Assembly: GCA_032622095.1 (NCBI GenBank)
Contig: CP136063.1
Coordinates: 26,414,987-26,478,986 of the forward strand
Reading direction: 5' to 3'
Length of the DNA: 64,000 nucleotides
From: Siphonodentalium dalli
Taxonomy: Eukaryota; Mollusca; Scaphopoda; Gadilida; Siphonodentaliidae
This document shows, in pieces, positions 42,741 through 52,540 of this stretch (positions are counted from its first letter, which is position 1; every line of letters starts with the position of its first letter). The notes under the pieces are model-generated. The model was given only the letters and a program-made list of their open reading frames with translations, searched no databases and was not told the origin of the DNA. Both the position numbers and the translations under genes were made by a program.

Positions 42741-43435
42741 ATGGACGCTGTTAGTTGGTCTCTCCAAGCTGACGGGGGCTCTCTGGTTCTCTGCGTAGAG
42801 TTCCGGACAGAAGATGCTGGCATCCAGAGGTCTTCTGCCACGGACAGGAACGCCAAGACCCGCTGTAACATGAAGAAGGGGCCTCCCAAGAGGAAGACAC
42901 CATCACAGAAAAGAAGAGACGCTGCCAGACGGGCGAAATGGAAGAAGAAGATGGGGGGACTGTTGATCGGCCAGTCGCCCCTCCCCGTGTGGTTCAGCCG
43001 TCTAGAGTCACAGCCGGCAGGCCGGAGTTGTCTGAGAGACGCCCAGACGACCCGACCTGCATGGAGACTGACGACATTGTACCAGCTAGCAGGGACTCCG
43101 TGGATCTGCCGGAGGTCCCTGCTGTCGTCGTCGAGGCTTGTGGAGAAAGGGAGCAGGACACCATCCCTGCTGTTCCTGCCGCCAGCTTCGACGTGGAACT
43201 GGATAGCTTAACACCTCGGACACCGGAATACCAACACATCCCGGTGTCCCCAAGCTCCACCAACACCAGTAACAGCACCAGCTCAGCTACTGTTGAAGAA
43301 GTCATCGCTTTGAAGAAAGAAATGGAAGAATTTCGTCGTAAAGAAATGAAAGAACTGAATGAAGTAATAGAATCTTCGCGTCAACAACGTCAACAACTTC
43401 AACAACAACAACAACAACAAACAGAACTCCAATAA
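42741..43435 (+). CDS. TIR gene, right copy: unknown basic protein in two overlapping frames
   Basis: Near-identical to the left copy. Frame one starts at ATG 42741 (MDAVSWSLQADGGSLVLCVE). Frame two starts at ATG 42938 (MEEEDGGTVDRPVAPPRVVQ) and ends with RQQRQQLQQQQQQQTELQ at 43435, with one QQR unit more than the left copy. The same frame change between the basic and acidic parts is present, so it predates or accompanies the duplication of arms. The stop lies 15 bp before the LINE insertion. Confidence 0.5.
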
Positions 43436-43450
43436 CAACAAACAGAACTC

Positions 43451-46312
43451 AATCAATCAATCAGTTTATTGCGAAAGCTATGATTTAACACAGAACATGC
43501 AAAATATATATATACATATATGTACAATAGCAGGAAACTATTTAGTGGCTATATAATCGTATACTCATGCCACAGCCATAATAACATAATATTTATACAT
43601 CTCAATCCCGCTGGGTGAAGGCACGCCCATTCCCATTTGGTCACCCACATCGAATAATGCAGGGGAACAGTAGTTATAATTACCCCCGGTCTCAACAATT
43701 GGGATGTGTTTTGAAATGGGGAGTTTTTGCCCAGGCGGGTGGGGTCTCCAGTGTCTCAGATTTTGGGCAATTCCTTAAAGGCACACTTAAGATATAATGA
43801 TAATCTCCGCAATATACTAATATTTTCAATCGATAGAAGTCTATAGAACTTTTCTTTGCTCGGATATTTCCAGTAATAGTCCGGGATATATTTGATTCGG
43901 ATATCATTAAGGTGTGAACATTTAATTACAAAGTGGTATTCATCTCCTATTCCGTCATTACATAATGTACAAACTCTGTCATTCTGTTTTGATTTTTTCC
44001 ACCGTCCACTTTCTATTGGTAATCGATGATTTGATGTCCTAATCTTAACAATGCATTCGGCTAAATACCATGGAAGTTGAGTTAGATATCTTCTAATCTC
44101 CGGACGTACAGAAATACCACCATAGAAACCACCCCTTGATGATGTAGCTACATTTCCCAACCATTCCTGGTTAAACTGATCAATAAGTATGGACTTTATT
44201 CGTTTTATATCCGATTGTGTAAGATCCTTTCTGCTCATGAACATGGAGTTCTTTCCAGTATCTTGGAATGTCTGCTCTATAAATCGGAGCCATTTGAGGT
44301 CTCCACTGCGATGCTGATTTTGATAAACGGTCAGTATTAATGTACACATATTTTTGGCGATAATCGAGCCCTCATTCGACATTAGTTTCGACCAATACGT
44401 TAAGATTCTACATTTTATTTCAATTATTAAAGGATGGCGACCTAATTCTCCGTATACCATATAGTTAGGTGTACTTTCTTTCATACCCATGATTATCTTA
44501 CAGAATTTGAGATGTACACTTTCGATTGATTTACAGGGTTCAAACCCCCAAACTTCACTGCCATATAATAATATGGGTGCGACCATCGTATCAAACAAAT
44601 GAAGCATGATATCTACAGGTAGCTCTAATTTCCTTACTTTATTCAACAGTGCATACATCGCCTTCGTGCCAAGTTTGCACGTTTTTTTAATAGATCTACA
44701 AAATCTCCCATTAAAGAAAAAATTTACACCCAGATACACAAATTCCTTTACCGTTTCCAAAGGTTTACCATTGAATATAAATGTCGGTACAATCTTAGGT
44801 AATCTTTTACAGAAAATCACAACTTTCGTTTTTGATGAATTAACTTCTAGACCCCATGCGTCCGCATAATCACTAAATGCCTGAATCGCCCTGTGCATAG
44901 TTGCCTCGTCGTCTGTCATTAGTACGGTATCATCCGCATATAACAAACATAATATACCCACAAAGCATTTCAAATTGTCAAAAAATAGATCATCGAGATA
45001 CTTTAAATTTTCGACCGCACAGTTACTGATAAATTCCTGCAAGTCATTCACAAATAAGGAGAACAAAAAAGGAGACATTAATTCTCCTTGAAAAAGGCCT
45101 ATGTTGCTGGCAAAAAACTCAGAACGTTCTTGTTCTTTTCTCACACATGTTTTTATCTGGCTATACATGTTCCTCACTACCCTGAACAATTTACCATTTA
45201 TTCCATTTTGCAGCATTTTAAGAAATAATCCCTCTCTCCACACACTATCGTATGCCTTTTTAAAATCTACAAATGCACAATAAAGTTTGCGCCCACTTAC
45301 GAGATACATGTTAATGATACTGTGCATAATAAATACATTATCAACAGTTGAGTGTTTTTTCTTGAACCCTGTTTGGTTTGTACCAATGAGACCCGTTTCA
45401 TCAGACAATTTTGAAAGTCTTCTATTCAAGATTGATGTAAACATCTTAGCGAAACAGCTCAATAAAGTTATCCCCCTATACGAATCGGGGCTCCCACGAT
45501 CACCGCTTTTCTTATATATGGGCTGTATCATGCCAATGGCCCAATCTTTCGGGAAGAACCCGGTGTCCAATATCAAATTGAACATACCAATATACACTTC
45601 AATTAGTTCATCGACAGAGAATTTTAGGTACTCATTACATACATTATCTACACCTGTCGCTTTATTATGTTTAAGATTTGAGACAGCTTCCCGTATTTCC
45701 GCTTCGGTGATTTCATGGTTTAATATACTCATGTGTGATTCAGTAAATATTTCATCTATATGTTCACCCAAATCTGCGTTCTCGTCATCGTCCTCGTTTA
45801 ATTTCTTAAAATGTTCGGCAAAACACTTTGTATCGGGACCGGATCTATTATCGCCCTTTTTGCCGTTATCGCTCACTAAAGTATTGAGCTTTTTCCAAAA
45901 GTCTGCGGTAGATCGACCATGGAAATGTCTCAAATTAGAGATTTCAGACACCCTTCTCTCTTTTATTTTCTTGTCCATCGTTTTTCTATAGTCGGTAGCC
46001 GCCTTACGGAACAATGATTTATTTGATTCTGTCTTGTCTGAATTATACCCGCGTTTAGTCTTATTAAAAAACTTTCGCTTTGTTCCACACTCGGTATCAA
46101 ACCATGGCTTCCCTGTCGGTCTCTATTTCGTGCCCCAGTACCAACACTGGTCACACCGCATGTATTGGTCGCGGATTCAATTATGATTGCCGTTATTTCT
46201 CCGCAAATCTCATTTATTGCTTCGCTATTTGTACCGTTGACACTCATGTCTCTAATTGCACATTTGACACCATTTACACGTTGAGTATTTATATTTCCTG
46301 CGTACTTCTGGC
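43451..46312 (-). mobile_element. 5'-truncated LINE inserted in one TIR only
   Basis: Compared with the left TIR the insertion is exact. The arm reads AACAGAACTC then the LINE, and resumes ACTCCAACACAG at 46313. The target duplication is ACTC (43447-43450 and 46313-46316). On minus the LINE ends in ATTGATTGATT, a short tandem tail as in CR1/L2-type elements. It starts with a truncated region upstream of the reverse transcriptase; no endonuclease domain is present. Confidence 0.9.
43756..46122 (-). CDS. LINE ORF2 fragment: reverse transcriptase and C-terminal zinc motif
   Basis: The frame is open from 46122 (TAG at 46123-46125) to 43756. It begins KPWFDTECGTKRK, the linker after the endonuclease in many LINEs. 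RT blocks include DSYRGITLLSCFAKMFTSIL, CAFVDFKKAYDSVWREGLF, LFQGELMSPFLFSLFVNDL and LLYADDTVLMTDD (catalytic ADD). The C-terminus has CTLCNDGIGDEYHFVIKCSH, a zinc-finger-like C..C..H..C motif usual in this type. No stop within about 788 codons suggests a recent insertion. Upstream the frame is broken and the endonuclease and ORF1 are missing. The clade is not assigned; CR1/L2-like by tail and C-terminus. Confidence 0.85.
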   Translation of the reverse strand, partial: RPTGKPWFDTECGTKRKFFNKTKRGYNSDKTESNKSLFRKAATDYRKTMDKKIKERRVSEISNLRHFHGRSTADFWKKLNTLVSDNGKKGDNRSGPDTKCFAEHFKKLNEDDDENADLGEHIDEIFTESHMSILNHEITEAEIREAVSNLKHNKATGVDNVCNEYLKFSVDELIEVYIGMFNLILDTGFFPKDWAIGMIQPIYKKSGDRGSPDSYRGITLLSCFAKMFTSILNRRLSKLSDETGLIGTNQTGFKKKHSTVDNVFIMHSIINMYLVSGRKLYCAFVDFKKAYDSVWREGLFLKMLQNGINGKLFRVVRNMYSQIKTCVRKEQERSEFFASNIGLFQGELMSPFLFSLFVNDLQEFISNCAVENLKYLDDLFFDNLKCFVGILCLLYADDTVLMTDDEATMHRAIQAFSDYADAWGLEVNSSKTKVVIFCKRLPKIVPTFIFNGKPLETVKEFVYLGVNFFFNGRFCRSIKKTCKLGTKAMYALLNKVRKLELPVDIMLHLFDTMVAPILLYGSEVWGFEPCKSIESVHLKFCKIIMGMKESTPNYMVYGELGRHPLIIEIKCRILTYWSKLMSNEGSIIAKNMCTLILTVYQNQHRSGDLKWLRFIEQTFQDTGKNSMFMSRKDLTQSDIKRIKSILIDQFNQEWLGNVATSSRGGFYGGISVRPEIRRYLTQLPWYLAECIVKIRTSNHRLPIESGRWKKSKQNDRVCTLCNDGIGDEYHFVIKCSHLNDIRIKYIPDYYWKYPSKEKFYRLLSIENISILRRLSLYLKCAFKELPKI

Positions 46313-48091
46313 ACTCCAACACAGAAAAAAAAAGCAAAGAAAAAGAAATAATATGTCTAGATCATTTTCATTCACCTTCACCATCTCATGTTAATGTTAT
46401 ACCATTACATGTATTGTATTAAATTCAAAAGTGGGTTGTAGGAAAGGGGTGCCGCCCCTTTCAAATCCTCCCGGGTCAAATCCCAAACCCCCCATAGTAG
46501 TCTTGAATGTCGATTCAGCGCTTTTTAATTAGCTTTCCGTCTCCATTTAAGGTAAAAAAAAGTTTAACCAACTGAAATTTTTATTAGCCAAATTTGAAAA
46601 AGATTAGCCATTGGCCAATTTAGCCACTGACAGCGCGAACACTGACGGTGCATGTACAAATGTATACTATGCTGGATAAATGATAGAGCCTAGCTAGGAA
46701 TATGTTCAATCGTTGACTGTGTAAATACTTCTGATTTAATAAGTAATCATATGAGAGTTAGTGTCTACCGGTAGTTAACATGTTGCCTTGACCTCTATCA
46801 GCATCACCATTCTCTCACTTGATCCGGTGTTTAGAAAAGTCTGCATGGTACCATAAATTATATTGTGTACGTTTGTCATAACTAAACGTTAATTAGACTC
46901 AGTATCGCTATGGAATAAAATAATACAAAAACAAAAACTGGGACATTTGACGTTTGAATCGTAGCAATGGAAGAACTCTAATATTCTGATATCACCTGAA
47001 CGGTGTATATATATCCATCTCGATCATCCAATTAGATAAGAAAATATTCGAAATAAAAAATATCAAGTACTGACCGTGCATCTATACCCTGACAATTCTT
47101 GAAAACTCTCCTTTTATAAACCCCAACCTTAAAGGTACTCAATCCGAACAGAGGGTCTCCATCTCAACAGATTCCAACAACTACAATCCGATCAGAGGGT
47201 CCTATATTACTATTTCTTTGGCTTTGGGGGTAAAAAATATTTGATTCGAGTCGAGGAACCCATCAAACAAAGCTCAGAGTTATTAGATATTGATATTTGA
47301 AATTTGTTATGTTCTCGAGATGAGTACTAATAATTGCCGTCAATTTCGTATCCTGCTCGAGATTTATACACCAAAACTCTATTCAAACAGACAAGGATGG
47401 ATAACTCTAAAATCAAGTGGTAATAATAACGCAATTTTGACTGAGATCTGGGCCAGAAAGTATTCCCGATAATGAAAAATAATAGATTGCTAAAATCGAT
47501 ATCTAACAAATCTGAGCTTTGATGGGTGACTTCCTCGACTTGAATCAAATATTTTTGACCCCCGAAGCCATTGAAATAGTAATTGAGAGGAGTTTTATTG
47601 GATTGAGTACCTTTAATGCATAACAATCACGAACCGTGGTGTCACTAATTTGCAGTATTATTGATTTTAATTTACAATTAAAATGCGTTGAGCATAAATG
47701 GTGTTATGACTGAGATAAAACCATTCTACGTATATGTAAGGTTCCTATTGGTCATTTTTCTGAACATAAACAAGCTTCATTCCGCTCTCCATCAACGGAG
47801 TCCCACAATTTAACCAGCAAAATAAGGGAGATTAACAGCCCCCACCAGGAGTGGGTTTACTGTTCCAAAACATAATTTGAAGTAGGGTGATAGCCAAACA
47901 TTCCTAGTTCATAATGAATTTAAGTATATAAATATAAATAATAAATGCTTGATTCAACGTGGTCATGGGATTTTGACCGCGATAAAAATCCAGCAAACTC
48001 GTTCAGGGTTCTTGCAATTTGTTGAATGTTTCTCGCAGTCAAAATCCCATAACCACATGTAATCCGCCGTGTATTTGTTGTACATGAACAC

Positions 48092-49815
48092 ATTGTAGTA
48101 GAGCGGACGGAACCGATTTCAGAAAGTTTAGTCCATCGGCACCACACACGGGCTTGTGATACATCATTTTGAAGGTTATGACATTCCGCATCGGATAGGA
48201 CCCGGTGTGAAATATACAAATGATGCAAAAGATGATTTTTAGCTGATTAAGTGCCAAAATTCAGCAAAAATCCCTGTTTTTGTAAAATTCGGCAAAATGA
48301 GAAATAAAAGTATAGAAACGCGAACATTTTGCGCTAAAATATTGTAGTCTACATACCTCTAGATATTTACTATGATAGTGGTACGATTTCTCTGATATAA
48401 CAATTTTTTTTTTAAATTTACTGTAAAAATAGACAAAACAGCGCAATTTTTCATTTTTTTTGCCTCACTTAATGGGCGATAGATCAATATTGTTTTGACC
48501 GGGGATACCGTATATAGTCTAGAAAAGTGCGTATATATATACCGCATACGACAATATGCTGAATATGTCATCATATTTAACACGTGATGTGTTATGTAAG
48601 ATTATTTCAACCCTCACCCCACAATTCAGCAAAAAGTCACTGTTTTAGGGAAATTCGGCACAAATGAATACAAAAGAACAGGTATTCGGGATATGTTTGT
48701 GCTAAGATATAGCAAGTTACACACTTATAAATACAAAGTAATAAAATGCCATGATTGTGGTGATAGATGTAAAAATTTCTTAAATTTACGTGGAAAATAA
48801 TTCATTTTCAGTTGTTTCGCCCCTCTTAATAGGCGATTATTCAGTATTGCATTGGATGGAGATCCCGTATATAATATAGAAACTTGTGGAAATATATACT
48901 CCATATGATTGTAGGATAAGAATGTCATTCTTTGCCATAGATGATATGTGGTTGTAGATTGTGTCACCCCCACCCCAAAATTAAGAAGAAACAAAATCAG
49001 TTTTAGAAATTTCGATATGGCAGAATACAAAAGCACAACTTCGATTAGTTTGTGCTATTATGTTGAAATGTACCCACTTCGATATATACATTATGATAAC
49101 GTCGTGGTATAATTTACAGATGGCAACATTTCGGAGTTTTCTGATGAAAGTAGACCGAAAATCGTGAAATATAAACTTGTTTTGCCCCTCTACATGGGTG
49201 ATAATTCAATTCCATTTTGAACAATAATCCAGGACAAACTCTCAAGAGTTGACGAGACACATAATGCATATGAATGTTTTCGGATTGTATCATCTTCTGT
49301 CGCATTTGTTTGGTTACGTTATTGCACCCATCGCTCCAACAATACAATACATTGCAAGATGAGACAAACACGGAATATTCCTATAAACATTTAAGCATTA
49401 TACACATACCTTATCAAGCTGAGGCTTTTGATAGTTACTTGAGTTGAAGAAATTACATCATTGTATATGTTTACTTCGCACAATATAGCTTCACAGTTGT
49501 ATAAGATTATACGTATTGGGAGGTTTAGTGATTGTTAATAACCAGGTTCAGCCACAGTACATGTAACTTGTAACGTGTGTTTCCATTACCAACGGAATCA
49601 CCTGACTCACATGACCATTCCGCTTACACGTACACCATCAAACAACCGTTTAGACGTTTTGTGTCAAATGTGCAGCATTGCAAAATTTGTATCAGAGGGG
49701 TGTCCACTGTCCAATCTTTATATCAATCGACGAACCTGTGCTTAGTGAACTTTTGTTAAATTCTTCAGCAGCGCTGACCACGCCGTTACTTTTCCCAAAT
49801 TGGTTGTTGGTACGA
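48092..49815 (+). repeat. outer inverted repeat, left arm, proximal part
   Basis: Matches 61383-63107 in inverse: CCCGTGTGTGGTGCC..., GCCCATTAAG.G.GGC, ATACCGCATACGACA, and GTACACCATCAAACAACCGT. Identity is about 90 percent by eye, with small indels. The ORFs here are short and poorly conserved between arms, so I call no gene. Confidence 0.9.
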
Positions 49816-50478
49816 CTTCCTTTACACCGTAGGTCGTCTGCACCCTGGAACCAATGGAAGCCAAAGTTTGTTTGTATCTGGGTGCAGAAATGTTCTCCAA
49901 TGCGGTCGCATAGCCTACTCTTCTTCGATACACATAGAGGGTTTTTAGCGACCAATGGGCATGAACTACCCACGAGACGGCACAGCCATTAAGGTGAGCT
50001 CGCGATCTCACCACATCTATTCGTGGCTCAATACTGCAAGTTGAGCCAAGAGGTCGTATTTGGAATGAACCTGCAGCCACCCGGGAATTGATGTCCCCCC
50101 CCCCCCCCATGGCTGCCACTTCCATTTAATCATATAATAGAATATTTGTTTACATCAACAGTACTGTACAAACAGTATATACTATGTATTTCTGTGGCTC
50201 TCCTATCTGGGAGTCATCATCCACGACTTTGCCCTATGGGGACCTTCCCATAGTATTTGGGGTTTTAATGCGTCACGATCTTCTTGGTCACAGCCATCAA
50301 ATCGAGCCTTGTGATCAAGCTTTCGTTGTTCTTTAATTCTATATATCGTCCTTGAATCCCCTTTGGGGTACCATGGCGCCGTTTTTGGGTTGGGCCATAT
50401 TTCTTGGAATATGATGAGGAACAGATGCCGTAATATCTCCAAGGCCTTGGTCATTACATGTCAAATTTATCTGACCAT
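49816..50478. other. spacer left of the LTR element; no gene
   Basis: Contains a C run (about 50096-50107) and no convincing frame. The 83-codon frame on minus (50203-50454) has no known domain. The sequence at 50474-50478 continues at 59873 beyond the LTR element. Confidence 0.55.
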
Positions 50479-51013
50479 TGTCCGATAGTACATATGATAG
50501 TTATGTGTTGTTATATGTGTTCCTGGAATCTAGGATAAACTTCCTTTCCCCAGTGATTGTAACTGCTAGGGTTAATTGTATAGATAAGCACAATACATAG
50601 AAGACAGATTATATATAGTGTAGAAACACACACGCATTATTAACAAGATCACATTCTTAAGTGGTTATGACTGGTAGCAACCATTGTATAAGTTAGGGTG
50701 GATAAAGCCAGTATCATTCTATAAGACAGTATATAGTGATACACGTCATATCCAAGTGTATCATGTATCTCGGACCTTATTTAAGAGGCATGATACACCA
50801 GAGGTGGGAATAACTACCCGTGCTCTGAAGCGGGAGCTTCACTTATCCGACAACCTTGCTACTATACCAATACCTCTATTCTTCCGCCTATGTACTGTGC
50901 TTATCGAGAAAGACTTATACATATATATAAAGTATGAAGATCTATGAACCAGTTATTGTTATCAATGTTCCCGACACGGCCAATTCAACATCTAAACCCT
51001 AGACACCGGGACA
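50479..51013 (+). repeat. 5' LTR
   Basis: Starts TGTCCGATAG and ends ACCGGGACA (TG...CA, with five-base inverted ends TGTCC/GGACA). A TATATATAAAGTATG stretch near 50925 may be part of the promoter. Confidence 0.95.
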
Positions 51014-51014
51014 A

Positions 51015-51033
51015 TGGTGCCGTAGCAGTTAAC
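51015..51033 (+). promoter_or_regulatory. probable primer-binding site
   Basis: TGGTGCCGTAGCAGTTAACC begins one base after the LTR with the required TGG, complementary to a tRNA 3' CCA end. I cannot name the tRNA from memory. Confidence 0.6.
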
Positions 51034-51303
51034 CAGAACTTGTGTTTCGTCACGGAATGGTGCTCGTGAGCTTGGAACCAGAACTTGTGTTTTCGTTCAT
51101 ACGTGAGTACTTACTATACCAACCAGGACGTTTCTTTTGATCTAATAATTTCAAATTAAATATACACAATACCCGCACTATGTTCTAGAGCAATTCTGTA
51201 ATGTCACAATGTGCATGTGCCAACCCAACTCAAATTATTAATTTCTTATATACCTGCAATTTTGCCTTTTCTATTCCCAATTACTTTAGTAATTAAAATC
51301 AAG

Positions 51304-52505
51304 ATGAATATGACACAAAGTCACCTTTCCTGTCCTTCCTTTTCGGACGACGTTAATTATAGTAGCGCCCAAATTGATGGAGAGATAGAGCGAATGCGAT
51401 CTATTTTGCATGAAACCCACGACAATCACGAGGTACGAAACGCAAATGACGGCGTCGTACTAGATCGCATATCCACACAATTGGATCATTTTAATAGTGC
51501 AATAGACCAACAGTTGGACGCCACGCGCATTTCGTCAGCAATTCAGATGGCAACTGGTGTGACAAATGTTATCACCCCTTTTTCGGGAGACCCTAAATCT
51601 TTTCTTGAATGGACCAACGAATTATATCGTTATGGCCAAGCAATTGCTGCGACTGATCAAACATTAATTAAATTTGCTCTGCAGACCAGCAGAGGTTCAG
51701 TTTTCGAATTTTTAACTCAGTTCACACAAGAACGCATAAATGCCGATGGTGTGATCAGAAGTACATGGGCAGAAATCAAGCAGGAATTAAAAGTTCGATA
51801 TAGCGAAGCAAAAGATAACAGAGATGCGCTCCTTATTTTTCAAGCAGCACAGCAAACACCTGACGAATCTGTACAAGTTTTTTCTGATAGATTACAATCA
51901 TTAGCGATCGATGTGTATGGGCTAGTAAATATTCGACAAAAAGTTGCCCAATTATATATGTGTGAACAATTCATCACAGGATTAAAGAGTAAATTATTGA
52001 GAGATAAACTTTTGCGAGAAGATCCACAGACCTTAAATCAAGCAACTGATCTCGCTTTAAGAGAATATACTATTCAACACCGATTAAGTCTTATTATAGC
52101 CAGAATAATAAGAATACTGATCGTAATTATCGATCATTTCGTGATATTAATTATTCTAGTAGGGAAGGCAATAAATTTCATGGACGGAACACTGGTAATA
52201 AATTTAATGCGCCCGCCACACCAGAAAGACGATGGCCAAGGTATTTACAGGGTAGAAATTCATTTAGCTCATGTTATTCGAATAATAATCAGCGCCCACG
52301 GATTGGATCATATTCTAAACAAAATAGATATGATAACACGCGAAGTTGGCCTAATGTTCAACATATACGACAATCACGAAATTCTGTGTTTAATCCACAG
52401 CCCCAAGCATTACAATTATTATGCCGATATTGTTTGAAATCTGGACATAATATCACATGGTGTCGAAGACGTTTGGATGAAATGAATAAACATTATTTAA
52501 ACTAA
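51304..52505 (+). pseudogene. gag, with one probable one-base deletion
   Basis: ATG 51304 chosen (MNMTQSHLSCPSFSDD); an in-frame upstream ATG at 51211 adds a hydrophobic stretch and is less likely. The capsid-like middle reads VITPFSGDPKSFLEWTNELY, LKVRYSEAKDNRDAL and QFITGLKSKLLRDKLL. Near 52094 the frame must shift by one base, after which the zinc knuckle CRYCLKSGHNITWC (C-X2-C-X4-H-X4-C) and the end NKHYLN with TAA 52503-52505 follow. I see no slippery heptamer at 52094, so this is likely a mutation. At the true end a TTTAAAC heptamer leads into pol. Confidence 0.8.
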
Positions 52506-52540
52506 AACATTCCACCCAGAGCGGAGCATCTGAGTGGAAT
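52496..52540 (+). promoter_or_regulatory. -1 ribosomal frameshift signal between gag and pol
   Basis: In the gag frame T-TTA-AAC (52496-52502) is a canonical X-XXY-YYZ heptamer, followed at once by the gag stop TAA. Six bases later a stem of 12 positions begins: ATTCCAC C CAGA (52509-52520) pairs with TCTG A GTGGAAT (52529-52540), with loop GCGGAGCA and one mismatch. Slip by -1 gives exactly the pol frame (CTA-AAA-CAT-TCC). Confidence 0.8.

Larger units (their letters stand above)
38156..48091. mobile_element. 9.9-kb non-autonomous element with about 2.9-kb terminal inverted repeats
   Basis: Ends are GTGTTCATGTACAACAAATA (38156) and the inverse TATTTGTTGTACATGAACAC (to 48091). The left TIR is 38156-41018; the right TIR is 42334-48091, made longer by a LINE. 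The centre, 41019-42333, has no ORF. The right outer arm (about 63108-63115) carries the same flanks joined without the element (CCGCTCTACTATTGGTAGTC), which fixes the borders. Each TIR contains a small gene of unknown function. There is no recognisable transposase. A target duplication is not clear. Confidence 0.75.
42334..48091 (-). repeat. right long terminal inverted repeat, containing a LINE
   Basis: The inverse of 38156-41018. Differences are small: single substitutions, a longer Gln run in the gene, and the LINE at 43451-46312. Removing the LINE leaves about 2.9 kb, the same length as the left arm. The ORFs at 47290-47626 are shadows of the nested repeat. Confidence 0.9.

Noticed and set aside
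38150-48098. Target duplication of the 9.9-kb element
   Set aside because: Flanks CCAAT and ATTGTAG do not give a clean duplication when compared with the empty site CCAATAGTAG; left undefined.
49678-50125. Overlapping 90-130 codon frames near the outer-arm end
   Set aside because: They occur on both strands, are not conserved in the other arm and cross the arm boundary.
52050-52437. A second programmed frameshift inside gag
   Set aside because: I see no X-XXY-YYZ heptamer in phase near 52094; a one-base deletion explains it more simply.
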